Assembly (NCBI GenBank): GCA_014529385.2
Contig: CM043954.1
Coordinates: forward strand, 99,280,247-99,344,246
DNA from: Adiantum capillus-veneris
Lineage: Eukaryota > Streptophyta > Polypodiopsida > Polypodiales > Pteridaceae
Length of the DNA stretch: 64,000 nt
Direction of reading: 5' to 3'
Position numbers and translations under genes: made by a program. How positions within the stretch are numbered: position 1 is the first letter of the stretch; the number at the start of each line of letters is the position of its first letter. The notes below the pieces were generated by a model that saw nothing but the letters and a program-made list of their open reading frames with translations, was not told where the DNA came from and did not search any database. Positions 44,979 through 54,303 of the stretch are shown one piece after another.

Positions 44979-45075
44979 GCGACGCTCACACAGCGACGCT
45001 CAAAAAAAAAATTCCCGGCGTTGCTATGAGCGTCGCAAATTTCTTTGTTAATTTGCGACGCTCATAGCGACACCG
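44979..45075. repeat. CACTA left subterminal repeats
   Basis: GCGACGCTC occurs several times in direct form, with GAGCGTCGC in inverted form (about 45,030), giving a possible hairpin. In known CACTA elements such repeats bind the TNPA-type protein; that role here is inferred. Confidence 0.8.
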
Positions 45076-45151
45076 GCTGGGCTAAAAAAATAACCGAGCG
45101 CGCCCAAAAACTCAGATCTCAGATCTGAGTTTTTCGGCGCCCTCAAGCAAG

Positions 45152-45163
45152 GAGCAGGTAACG

Positions 45164-45208
<45 letters not shown>

Positions 45209-45367
45209 CTCCACACACACACACACACACACACACACATGAGGAGAGGAAGGAGAGCCAGGTATGCTCCTTCCCTCTCCTCATTCTCATGTTCCCTTCC
45301 CCTCTTTCTCTCTCCCTCTCTCTCTCTCTCACACACACACATACACACACACACACATAGTGTTTTT

Positions 45368-45420
<53 letters not shown>
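45152..45420. repeat. (CT)n, (CA)n and (GA)n microsatellites in CACTA
   Basis: (CT)n about 45,166-45,203, (CA)n about 45,213-45,238, (CT)n and (CA)n about 45,312-45,356, and (GA)n about 45,371-45,417. Open frames on both strands across this block are repeat artefacts. Confidence 0.92.
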
Positions 45421-45421
<1 letters not shown>

Positions 45422-45472
45422 AACATAAACAAAAACGCACACACACATACATAAACAGAGAATGCACACACA

Positions 45473-45650
45473 CATTGAGAGAGGAAAAGAGAGAGAGAGC
45501 ATGCATAAACAAAAAATGCACGCATTGAGAGAGGAAAAGAGAGAGAGAACATGCATAAACAAAAAACGCACACATTGAGAGAGGAAAAGAGAGAGAAAAC
45601 ATGCATACGATCCAAAAAAACGCACACACATTGAGAGAGAAAGAGAGAGA
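45473..45650. repeat. 50-bp minisatellite, four units
   Basis: CATTGAGAGAG starts units at 45,473, 45,523, 45,573 and 45,629. Spacing is exactly 50, 50 and then 56 bp. Each unit carries CATGCATAAACAAAAAA or a variant. Confidence 0.92.
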
Positions 45651-45654
45651 AACT

Positions 45655-45795
45655 AATTTAACGTCGTAGGAAACTAATTAAAATTAAAAGACCTAAAGAT
45701 CTAGCCGACGAGGAGTTGAACTCAAGACCTATTATTCAAGAGGGAAATGGCATAATCAATCTATCATACTTGGCATGGGTGATAGAAAGGTTATA
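45655..45795 (-). repeat. Candidate tRNA-derived SINE, copy 3
   Basis: The minus strand reads CCATGCCAAGTATGATAGAT, then AATAGGTCTTGAGTTCAACT and CCTCGTCGG. Its body has AGTTTCCTACGACGTTAAA. It has the clearest A-box and B-box-like parts of the three copies. It sits inside the CACTA element. Confidence 0.5.
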
Positions 45796-45845
45796 CCATT
45801 TATCTCTTTTTATTGGCACACACATCAACACACGCGCACACACAC

Positions 45846-46680
45846 AAGAAGAAGAGAGTTATAACGTCGTAGGAAACTATCTTAAAAGACGTTAAAGATT
45901 AGGTTATATGTAGACTTACATTAAATTAGATTTAGGTTTATTTTTAACTAGATTTACGTTTATTTACGCTAGATTTAGATTTACGTTATATTAGATTAGA
46001 TTTAGGTCTCCATAGATTGCGATGCCTGCATGAAGCAGGTGAAGAAAGCCCTCAATGGAATATAGGGTATTGCTGCCTTCACTCATGGTGGGCTCCGTCG
46101 ATCCAAAAGTACTGGTGAAATGTCTTCAGAAGATAGGGAAGAAGGTGGATCTTCAGGGCGGCAAGAGTCACTACATCCCCGACACAATGACCATCTAGAC
46201 AACCTCTAGTCATTCAACAGCAACTTCAAAGTTAGTAACAAGAGCAAGAACGGTCTAAAGGGCCAATTGCTGTCGTCAGATGTGGATGGAGATGAGGCAG
46301 CGTCACCGCCGGAAGTTAACTCTCACATCTTTAGTGATGAGAATGCCAACTCTTGCCGAGTTATGTGAAAAATTATGTGTTAAATCAGTTTTAAGGTTCT
46401 TATAATCCCTGTTAGTTTAGTTCTTTGTTTTTAATATAACATAATTTACGTTAGATTTAGATTTATGTTATATTAGATTAGACTTAGGTTTATTTAGGTT
46501 TACCCCCCCCCCACACACACACACACACACACACACAAGAAGAAGAGAGTTTTAACGTGGTAGGAAACTATCCCAAAAGACGTTAAAGATTAGGTTAGAT
46601 GTAGACTTACATTAAATTAGATTTAGGTTTATTTTTAGTTAGATTTACGTTTATTTAGATTTACGCTTATTTACGTTAGA
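45846..46680 (+). repeat. ~140-bp direct repeats flanking the captured HMA fragment
   Basis: 45,846-45,983 and 46,537-46,680 share GAAGAAGAGAGTT, AACGT(C/G)GTAGGAAACTATC, GACGTTAAAGATTAGGTTA and then T-rich TTAGATTTAGGTTTATTTTTA. The intervening DNA holds the HMA exon. The shared piece AACGTCGTAGGAAACTA also ends the SINE-like copy at 45,660. Confidence 0.85.
46016..46368 (+). pseudogene. Captured HMA (heavy-metal-associated) domain gene fragment
   Basis: A possible splice acceptor (CATAG) precedes a segment encoding DCDACMKQVKKALNGI, with the CxxC metal-binding motif and helix of HMA domains. A shifted frame continues with VDPKVLVKCLQKIGKKVDLQ (about 46,098-46,160), matching the final strand and helix of plant HMA/HIPP proteins, which bind metals and are often isoprenylated. 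The rest is a polar tail (EVNSHIFSDENAN) ending in TGA at 46,366. In-frame stops and the frameshift make it non-coding now. No CaaX-type end is visible. Best read as a host gene piece picked up by the transposon. Confidence 0.65.
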
Positions 46681-46965
46681 TCGAGTCTACACAAGAATTA
46701 CTTACGGTTTAGGGTTTAGGGTTAGACGAACAATGAAAAGATCTACTGTGAAAAGATGTTAAGATGTTGTGAAGTGCTACAGCTAGAGAAGAGGCAAAGG
46801 GGTTTTGTCCACTACATGCAGTATCATGTAGACGTGGGTGTGTAGATTTCTTGTACCCACAAATATAGGTATTGACCAATAAAGACGAGATTATAACCCG
46901 GTGGTTCTGATCTCCGTGCACCTCTAGACCGAGGTGTGCGGGGATTGGACATGACTAGAGAATGT

Positions 46966-46968
<3 letters not shown>

Positions 46969-47048
<80 letters not shown>

Positions 47049-47053
47049 AGGGA

Positions 47054-47085
<32 letters not shown>
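46969..47085. repeat. (GA)n microsatellite in CACTA
   Basis: About 117 bp of GA with a few GGGA steps (47,036-47,060), located just upstream of the TNP2 tail. Frames across it are artefacts. Confidence 0.95.
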
Positions 47086-47088
<3 letters not shown>

Positions 47089-47157
47089 GACGAAGAATGC
47101 CAATAGAATATTAAATTTTTTGTCCAGGTTATAAGTTTTTTATCCTCATTATGAGTA

Positions 47158-48335
47158 GTGACGGAATATGAGCGCATATCTGGGATTGTCATGTGCAATC
47201 TCGGTGTTGAGAAGAAGATGACGGAAGATATAGAGGGTAAAATCAACCGATTTTGCATGCTTCACAATCCAGTGATGCAAAAGTGGATTTCACAATATGA
47301 GGATGCAAAGCAAGAGCGACAAAGGGCACGAATCGAGTGGAGACGGGGAAGACGACCACCGATGCACTATCCAGCGGTTCTGGAGAGCCTACCAACCTTC
47401 ATGAGCTTAAGATGGTTGCACAACCAATTGAAAAGCGCACAACAATGCGGTGATGAAGTGACTGAGGAAGAGTGGGAGTACTCTCGGGGTTGCGCAACCA
47501 AGGTAAGTTTGCAATGTACGACTAGCTAGTGACTTTATTTCTAAACGTTTGAATGGCCACTCATAAGGTTTGTTCGTTGTAGTATAAGTCATACACAGCA
47601 GCATGGTGTAAAGGTCGACATTTTAGGGTGGAACGAATCGACAAAAAGCGTTTTACTCAAGATTGTGGAATCATGGCAAAATTTGAATAGTCTAGTCGAC
47701 GACGTTCCTCTGATGCAGATCCTGTGGTGGCGGAACTCACTTACTTCGGCACGCTGCAAGAGATTTTGAGGATCGATTACAGAGGATTTTTTGTCGACTC
47801 GTTCGACATGCAATGGTTCAAGATAATCATGGAGGGTCGCAACGCTACTCTGCGTAGAGGAGAGTCTGGTTTTCTTGAGGTGGATTCTACTAAGAAATGG
47901 ACTGACCTAAGAGACACTTTCGTACTACCCGAGCATTGTGAACAAGTAAGTATGTAAATAGTTAACATCCCCCGTTTACAAGTTATGTGCTTGAAAGCTC
48001 TCATGTAAGTTATGTGGCTCTGGCAGGTAATATTTCATCCTACAAAGTCTACATCAAACTGGTGGTACGTCATAGAGGTAGCCCCTCGTAGTTCAAGGAC
48101 GTATGAAGGCTACCATGTGCCAATCACAACGGCATCAATGGAGGAGATCAAAGAAGATGCTCAATCAGAAGCCGTTGCGGTGGTGCCAGACGAGCATCAA
48201 GATGCTACTACTCTATATGGGGTGCATGCAGAGGAGCTACAAAATGAAACAGAGGATATGTGTTTAAACGGAGAGCTCTATATAGATATAGGAAGTTATG
48301 CTGAGTTATGCGAGGATGAGAGAGAGATCTCTTAA
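47158..48335 (+). pseudogene. CACTA TNP2-type transposase, C-terminal exons only
   Basis: Three exons with GT..AG introns: 47,158-47,502, 47,583-47,945 and 48,027-48,335 (introns 47,503-47,582 and 47,946-48,026). Exon 1 has LPTFMSLRWLHNQL and VTEEEWEYSRGCATK; joined exons give KYKSYTAAWCKGRHFRVERI. Exon 2 includes a DUF4216-like segment, VAELTYFGTLQEILRIDY, after one stop (TAG, 47,686). The segment ends in exon 3 (WWYVIEVAPR), which finishes in an acidic tail. This is the back end of En/Spm TNP2 transposases. The catalytic Transposase_21 domain is missing and there is no proper ATG at the front. Confidence 0.75.
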
Positions 48336-48607
48336 AGCCACAAATATTGTATTTGAACAATTTTGCTCTGTGTTGTAAAAGCTCTGGCTCTCTAAGTACC
48401 TTCCATGGTGTATAACGCTCTTTTCTACTCACGCTCACATCTTTTGATTGAAAATTCTGAGTTTTCGACTTGCCTTTTCTATCACTCGATTCATTGCGTC
48501 ATTGTATTTATATGCGTCATTACGTCATTGTATTTAATGGTCTTTGCGTCATTGTCTACTCTATTCATTCAATATTAAGTTTAAATATTCGTGTGTTTAA
48601 TGCAGGT

Positions 48608-49917
48608 ATGGATGATGAGGAGTTTCTTTCTTCTTTGTCACCGCAGCAGAGACAGTGGTACGTGGAGCGTCATCGCTCTGGCGCATCATCGCGCGTTCCT
48701 ACTCCATCCGCACCTCCCTCTCTTTCGGAGCATTCGGCGCGATCCGAAGCTTCGGCGTCGACGAGACGAGCTTCACACTCGTCTAGACACCGGCGCTCTA
48801 GTGGTGGCGGTGGCAGTTGTTGTGGGGATTCCTCCACCGATGCCTCCACACCGCCTCGTGTTCGACGAGGCTCTTTACCCTCCCCTTCTTTGCCCGCCCC
48901 CACACCAGCCACAACATCGCCATCTACGCCAGGTTTTGCACGGCTGACTGTTCCTAGAAGCTACACACCTCTACCTACTCCGCCAGGAGCCACCCCTCTC
49001 GACACTCCTCGCTTCGGGGCCCAGACGCCGGTGGAGACACCTGACGTCCGTACCCCCATCGACACGCCGCTAGAGACCCCTGCCGGGACACCCAGGTTCA
49101 CGCGTCACCGGCCAGAGGGCTTGTCTTACTCCATCGACTTCAGTGGCGGCATCATCATGGATGATGATGGCAAGAAGGTGATCTCGCGCATGCGTGGTCT
49201 TTGCTCTCAGCTGTTTAGACACTACATACTAAACAAATGGAGTGAAGTACCAAGTGATTTAAAAAACAGAGTCATCAGCATACTTCATGATGAGTTTCCC
49301 GTTCCAACACGGGATCAGCGCTTCAATGAAGACCTGATGAAGATTCGAATGCACGAATACTGCAAACACAAGCGTTTCGAAGTGCAAAAAGCAATCAAGA
49401 ATGGGTGGAACAGGCCAGATTGGCTGGCCAAAGAAGATTGGAAGAATGCAAAGAAAGCAGCGCGCGAGAATCCCGACAAGTGGAAGCAACAAAAGGATGC
49501 AGCCAGAGCGCGAGTAGAGGCAGGGAGCTCTCACCACTTGGGGAGCGGTGGATGGGCATCATTTGAGGCCGATTTTGTAAGTGTTTTCACATTGCTCTTT
49601 ATGTTCGATAGTTTAGGGTTTATGAGTTTTTTAATTCTAACATAATGAAATCTTTGTATGTTTTGACAGTGGTCGATGACAGGACGTGATCCCACACCGT
49701 ACGAGCGCGAGTACGCAGGCAGGAAGGGCTTAAACGCCCTGATGGACATTCTCAGTTCTCGCGGCGGCATGGTTAGTATTAGGGTTTACTCTTTTTTATT
49801 TTTTGTATTGTTTTATAAATGTCGTTATATGTTTATACTTACTGAAAGCTGTCTTATTGTCTTTTTCTGCAGAATCCGACAGATACGCCGCTTGGATGCG
49901 ATGAGACGTCTGGCTAG
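48608..49917 (+). CDS. CACTA-encoded Ptta/En/Spm-type protein (TNPA-like), intact
   Basis: Three exons: 48,608-49,576, 49,670-49,771 and 49,873-49,917, with clean GT..AG introns, giving 371 residues without stops. The start MDDEEFLSSL follows a TGCAG acceptor-like site. The N-terminal half (residues 20-190) is low complexity: Ser/Arg/His-rich, then repeated TP pairs. The C-terminal half (about 220-365) matches the plant transposase family Transposase_24 (Ptta/En/Spm): KVISRMRGLCSQLFRHYI, KWSEVPSDLKNRVISIL and TGRDPTPYEREY. Related proteins are thought to bind subterminal repeats and assist TNP2. It is the only clearly intact transposon gene here. The splice sites are read from sequence, not transcripts. 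Confidence 0.78.
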
Positions 49918-50267
49918 ACGACGTCAGTTTAGTCGTAGCTAGATAGCATTAGTTTAGGGTTTCTCATAGCTTACGTCTTTTTGAACCATGTATATTATTA
50001 CATTTCTCACCGCAGTTCCTTTTGGCAATCAATTCTTTATGCATATGATGCTGTACAATTGTCATTATTACATTTGCCAATCAATTCATTTTGCCTATGA
50101 TGTGTACAATTGTCAATTTTGCAAACAATGCGTCTTGTGGGTGACTATTTTGGGTCTATTATCTACCCTTGCACTTTTTTAAAAAAGTGAATCAAGTACA
50201 ATATGGTTGATGGGTGGCAGAGCAAATGCCCTGCCCTGCCACCAAAAAAAAATTCTCTCGGGCGTCG
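49918..50267. other. CACTA 3' untranslated DNA
   Basis: AT-rich DNA after the TNPA-like stop codon. Contains two phrases CAATTGTCA(A/T)T and CAATCAATTC in near-direct repeat (about 50,025-50,120). No gene. Confidence 0.5.
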
Positions 50268-50485
50268 CTATAACCGTCACTATTTATGGCTCTATAGCGT
50301 CGCTATGAGCGTCGCTATAGTCTTCAGTCTAAACGTCGCTATAACCGTCGCTATGAGCGTCGCTATATAGCGACGCTGATAGTGACGCTTATAGCGACGC
50401 TCTCATAGCGACGCTCGTAGCGACGGTTTTAGCGACGCCGGGGGTTATAAAAACCCAGTGTATTTCCGTCGCTAACAGCGTCACA
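50268..50485. repeat. CACTA right subterminal repeat cluster
   Basis: About fifteen copies of GTCGCTAT or its inverse ATAGCGAC, or close variants, in about 200 bp. The left part mostly runs as GTCGCTAT and the right part mostly as ATAGCGACGC. They meet at the palindrome CGTCGCTATATAGCGACG (about 50,357-50,374). Likely the TNPA-type binding region (inference). Confidence 0.88.
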
Positions 50486-50494
50486 AGAGCACAC

Positions 50495-50508
50495 AGCCTC
50501 TTGTAGTG
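50495..50508 (-). repeat. CACTA right terminal inverted repeat
   Basis: AGCCTCTTGTAGTG, exact inverse of the left end; ACA target duplication follows at 50,509-50,511. Confidence 0.95.
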
Positions 50509-50650
50509 ACACTGACAGCTATCACATTTCTTATAATGGGAAGACACATCTTTATATATTGTTGGCCACCAATATCGTGCCATTAATATTTTCCTTGACA
50601 TTAATTCTCCTACAAAATGGCCTCCATGGGGCTCATCATGCAATGCCGCC
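50509..50650 (-). pseudogene. Gypsy C integrase zinc-binding part
   Basis: The minus strand encodes HDEPHGGHFVGELMSRKI and KKCDSCQ, the H2C2 zinc-binding N-terminus of gypsy integrases. The CACTA element starts within two codons of the last zinc cysteine. Removing it and one ACA restores the frame into the integrase core at 44,951. Confidence 0.8.
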
Positions 50651-50902
50651 CTTTAAGACTTGAGAAACATCGTCTTCTCTTAAACACCGTCTTTAAATTT
50701 CCTCACGAGGAAAACAACAGTACAAGAAACCCCCTATCAAAGAATAATGACGGGCTTGAAGAAGTAGTTTCTTCTTCTCACGCTTTGTAGATTTATGAGG
50801 ATATTTTGTTCTACTAAGAAATTTACCTATATCCACATACTAGGGTAGTTATCCCTCAACAACGAATAGATGAACATCATGCAATTCATCATCTACCCCC
50901 CT

Positions 50903-51316
50903 TTATTTATCATCAGTAAGAAATCTAGAAAGATGATTTTCTAAAACATGTGTCTTCCCTGGGTGTACAATCACCTCAAAGTTGAACTCTTGCAAGAGTA
51001 ACATCCAACAAATAACTCTCCCAAAGATTTTGGGTTTGCTCAACAAATATTTCAATACAATATGATCCACATGAATTATGAAATGATTACCCAATAAATA
51101 GTAACAAAATTTGTCAACAAAGAAAACCATAAAGAGGAATTCCTTTTCAATCATAGTATAATTATGCTCTAGACCACTCAAAACTCGATTGGCATAGTAA
51201 ATAGGATGGTCTATTTTTTTATCATTATCTTGGCCTAACACTGACCCAACTATTGTATGAGATGCATCTGCATGAATATGAAAATCTTTTGACCAATCAG
51301 GACCTATTAAGATCAA
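50903..51316 (-). pseudogene. Gypsy C RNase H
   Basis: A 137-codon open frame with FHIHADASHTIVGSVLGQ, YYANRVLSGLEHNY, EKEFLFMVFFVDKFCYYLLG and the tail VIHPGKTHVLENHLSRF-like segment. This is the classic Ty3/gypsy RNase H, which degrades RNA in RNA-DNA hybrids. The first catalytic aspartate (HADAS) and glutamate (EKE) are present. No second RNase H was seen between it and the integrase. Confidence 0.85.
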
Positions 51317-51399
51317 TGCTTTAATCGGATGTTCTTTGATATCATCAAATGTAGCCTGACATTTTATAGTTCATAAATATCCCGCTTCTTTCTTCAATA

Positions 51400-52395
51400 A
51401 ATATGCTAAGGGAAGTGAACTTTAGAATGAATCTTTGATATTAGTTTGCATGCCCTATAAATCCTCACAGTTGACAGAGATTCTAAGGTATTGGCAATTT
51501 TTTTATTTTGTTGATTTTACTTTAATCCACAATAATTCCATCTTTGGAAATAATATACCCTAGTAACACTCCCTTGAACACTCCAAAGACACACTTTTCA
51601 AGGGTTAACGAGATACCTATCTCTACATTATGTTCAAATACTAAGGCCAATTTTGCAGGCATATCCTCCTCAGTCCCTTGCACTGAAAAGTCATCCAGAA
51701 AAAATTCCATCCATTTTTGGAAAAATATTGATAAGCCGCAATCATTACACATTGAAATGTGGCAGGGGCATTACATAAATCAAATGGCATAACCTGATAA
51801 GAAAATGTACCCCATTTTGTAGTGAAAGTTGTCTTTGATTAGCCCTACTCATGTATTTGGATATGATTCTAGCCACTAAACCCATCCATAAAGGAATAGA
51901 GTTCATATCCAATCATACGATCTAAAAATTGATCCGTAAAGGGAAAAGGGAAATGATCCTTCTTTGTTTTCCCATTAAGCTTCCTATAGTCTACACAAAT
52001 GTGATCTTGTTATTTTTCTTGGGTACTACCACTATAGGAGACACCCACTCATTGTAAGAAACTGTGTAAATAAACCCCACATCTAGGAGTTTCATTATCT
52101 CTACTTTTACCAACTCTACATAAATAGGATTGGTCTATCATTGATGCTGACATATAGGTCAAGCATCAGGCTCTAAGTCAATGTAATGTTTGCATAAATC
52201 AAGCTTTACTCCTCCTAGGTCTTTGTATGACCAAGCAAAAACATGCTGATACTCTCTCAAAATTTTTTTAAGTTTTTGTAGCGTTGTCCCCTTCAATTGA
52301 CTTCCCAAATTTAAACTTTTTCCTTCAGAATACAGAAGAGTATGAAACACTGCTCTTGAATGCAGAAGAGTATGAAACAATGGCGGTTTCCTCAT
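51400..52395 (-). pseudogene. Gypsy C reverse transcriptase
   Basis: N-terminal segment KILREYQHVFAWSYKDLGGV (about 52,250) with HYIDLEPDA (about 52,170), then a degraded middle. The catalytic region contains EFFLDDFSVQG (about 51,690, FLDD) and the thumb SLTLEKCVFGVFKGVLLGYI (about 51,580). FLDD rather than YVDD is common in plant gypsy RTs. Frames shift at least three times between 51,750 and 52,160. Confidence 0.78.
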
Positions 52396-53465
52396 TCAAT
52401 AGGGAAAATTTGGACCCTAAAAGGGACCCTATAAGGAGGTTTGACTTTGCCTCTCTTGTCCAAAGTGGGCAGCCCGGTGCAATACATAAATGCTTTGTCA
52501 AAACCCTATCAACCAACATATCATTGAAAAGATCTTAGTAGGTTGTAAATCCCCAAACTTTGACGAATTTGGAGTTGATTTGTAGAAGTTATGGCCTCCC
52601 CACTGAAGCTGAAATGAAGGAAGAGATTCCATTTATAAGACAGAGTTGTCACATCAAAAAAATAGAATCTTTTAGAATATAAGGAATCTGATGGCATGCT
52701 ATATATCAATAGATAGATCTTGATGAGTACATTCTAAACCCAAAAGGTCCGATAAGTTTTGATTTCATTTGTAAAAAAATTACCTTGCGCTCATGTTGGA
52801 CAAGAGGGAGAAATTCAAAGTCCTTATAGGGCCCATTTGAGAGTCCAAAACTTCCCTAATGACTGTCATCCCATTCCTCAATAGCCACCATAAAAACATT
52901 AATCTCCCCCTCAGATTCACCTCTTTTTCTAAACTCACACTGCTCTTGAATGCAGAAGAGTATGAAACAATGGCGGTTTCCCTATTACTGTCATCCATTC
53001 CTCAATAGCCACCATAAAAACATTAATCTCCCCCTCAAATTCAAAATTAAGTGAATCATCAAGTTGAAATTCCACTAATGGAATAACCCCAATTTGATGG
53101 TCATCATTCTTTCTAGTTTCAATTTCCTCCCTATAATACTCACTACTCAACTCATAAGGTAATAGAGCATCAAAATAATTAATTTGCTCACATACTTGTG
53201 AATGCTCTTTATCAAGACGTGCTTCTAATAAATCTTGTCTTTTCTCACTATCTACCAATGTAGCTACGTCATCATTCACTAGCTTTCTTTCCTCTTTTTC
53301 CAAATCTCCTAATAAACATGGACTTTCAGTAGAAATATCTATTTGGTTACTGATAGATTATAGCCTCACTCTCAAGGAATCTTTCATCCTTTCAAATAAC
53401 TTGACATCCTCACTAAAGATACTTATACCTCTGAATCTCCTCTTTCATCGCTCTAATACATTGAA
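52396..53465 (-). pseudogene. Gypsy C region upstream of RT, with local duplications
   Basis: A minus-strand open frame (52,935-53,303) contains EARLDKEHSQVCEQINYFDA, DHQIGVIPLVEFQ and ends FHTLLHSRAV. No protease motif is visible. A 45-bp block (52,347-52,391 and 52,937-52,981) and a block around AATAGCCACCATAAAAACAT (52,877 and 53,007) are duplicated. It ends at the copia insertion (TTGAA 53,461-53,465). Confidence 0.5.
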
Positions 53466-54110
53466 TGTTAAGTATGGAGCCTGATTTACCCTTGTAATTT
53501 TATGTGGTAAAAGCGCACATTTGTAAGGCCCCCATTATGAGGAGAAGTCATCGTGCGTGAAGGAAAATCACTCAACGGAAACCAAAATTTTCACGGACAA
53601 GAATCAGGGGCAACTTTAGGGGCCTCGGGGGTGGAAGCCCCCGAGATGCATTTTTTTCCCTCGCCGGAATATTCATTTTCACCGGAATATCATGGTCGGA
53701 CGGCGGTCGGAAAGTGGTCGGAAAACAACCGTCGGTTGGCCGGAAGTCGGAAGTCAATGGCCGGTGGTGGCCTGTGGCCAAATTCAAAAGCGGACTTGTC
53801 TTCTCAAGGGCGGCCACACATGGGCGGATTGAAGGGTCTGATTTGGACTTATCTACAGAAGGGCGGCTACACATGGCTGCCTCTCATGAGAGAGGGAAGC
53901 CCTGTTGGCCTATAAAAGGAGGCCATTTCTACACACAGTGTGAAGTTGATGCAACAAGGTGAGTGTGAGGTGGTGAGAGTGAAGCAAGGTGGGAGCTCCA
54001 TTAAGGGTATAATCCCTTTGTAAACTACTTCTTGTTTTGAAGTACTAAAGCCATTGAGTGGCTGCTTTTCCATGGACATAGCCCACATTGGGTGAACCAC
54101 GTATATCGTG

Positions 54111-54145
<35 letters not shown>

Positions 54146-54230
54146 CTATAATCTTTTGTGTGTGAAATCTATCTCTCTCCATTAAGTAATCTACTCAAAT
54201 ATATATGTAGCTACATCTTATTTCCTAACA
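53466..54230 (+). repeat. Copia 5' LTR
   Basis: 765 bp, TGTTAAGTATGGAG to TTTCCTAACA. Contains CTATAAAAGGAGG (TATA box candidate, about 53,910) and a (CT)n tract (about 54,117-54,140). Confidence 0.95.
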
Positions 54231-54232
54231 AC

Positions 54233-54244
54233 TGGTATCAGAGC
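54233..54244 (+). other. Copia primer-binding site (TGGTATCAGAGC)
   Basis: TGGTATCAGAGC two bases after the LTR, the common plant copia primer site complementary to the 3' end of initiator methionine tRNA. Confidence 0.92.
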
Positions 54245-54303
54245 AAGGTTTGCTCGTAGCTAAATTATCTGAAGGAAAGGATTTCTTGAATTGAGTGGGG
54301 GTT

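Larger units (their letters stand above)
44955..50508 (+). mobile_element. CACTA (En/Spm-type) DNA transposon, deletion derivative with captured gene fragment
   Basis: Starts CACTACAAGAGGCT and ends AGCCTCTTGTAGTG, a perfect 14-bp terminal inverted repeat, with ACA on both sides. Length 5,554 bp. Subterminal GCGACG/CGTCGC repeats lie at both ends. Inside, in order, are microsatellites, a SINE-like piece, an HMA gene fragment between direct repeats, the tail of a TNP2-type transposase and an intact-looking Ptta/En/Spm-type gene. The catalytic part of TNP2 is absent, so it would need another element to move. It interrupts gypsy C integrase. Confidence 0.93.

Noticed and set aside
45048-45629. 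Long minus-strand open frames (up to 193 codons) rich in CV, SL and RE
   Set aside because: They are translations of (CA)n, (CT)n and (GA)n tracts and the 50-bp minisatellite; no domain and similar openness in several frames.
46706-46726. Telomere-like GGTTTAGGGTTTAGGGTTAG
   Set aside because: Only two to three units inside the CACTA element; short matches are common in T/A-rich plant DNA and no array exists.
48470-48607. Upstream extension of the TNPA-like gene start (46 more codons)
   Set aside because: The extension is hydrophobic, starts near an intergenic region, and a TGCAG acceptor-like site directly precedes the better start ATG at 48,608.
53553-53962. ORFs of 82-120 codons in the copia LTRs (also 58,329-58,680)
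   Set aside because: They lie within LTR DNA, differ between the two LTR copies, and have no domain.
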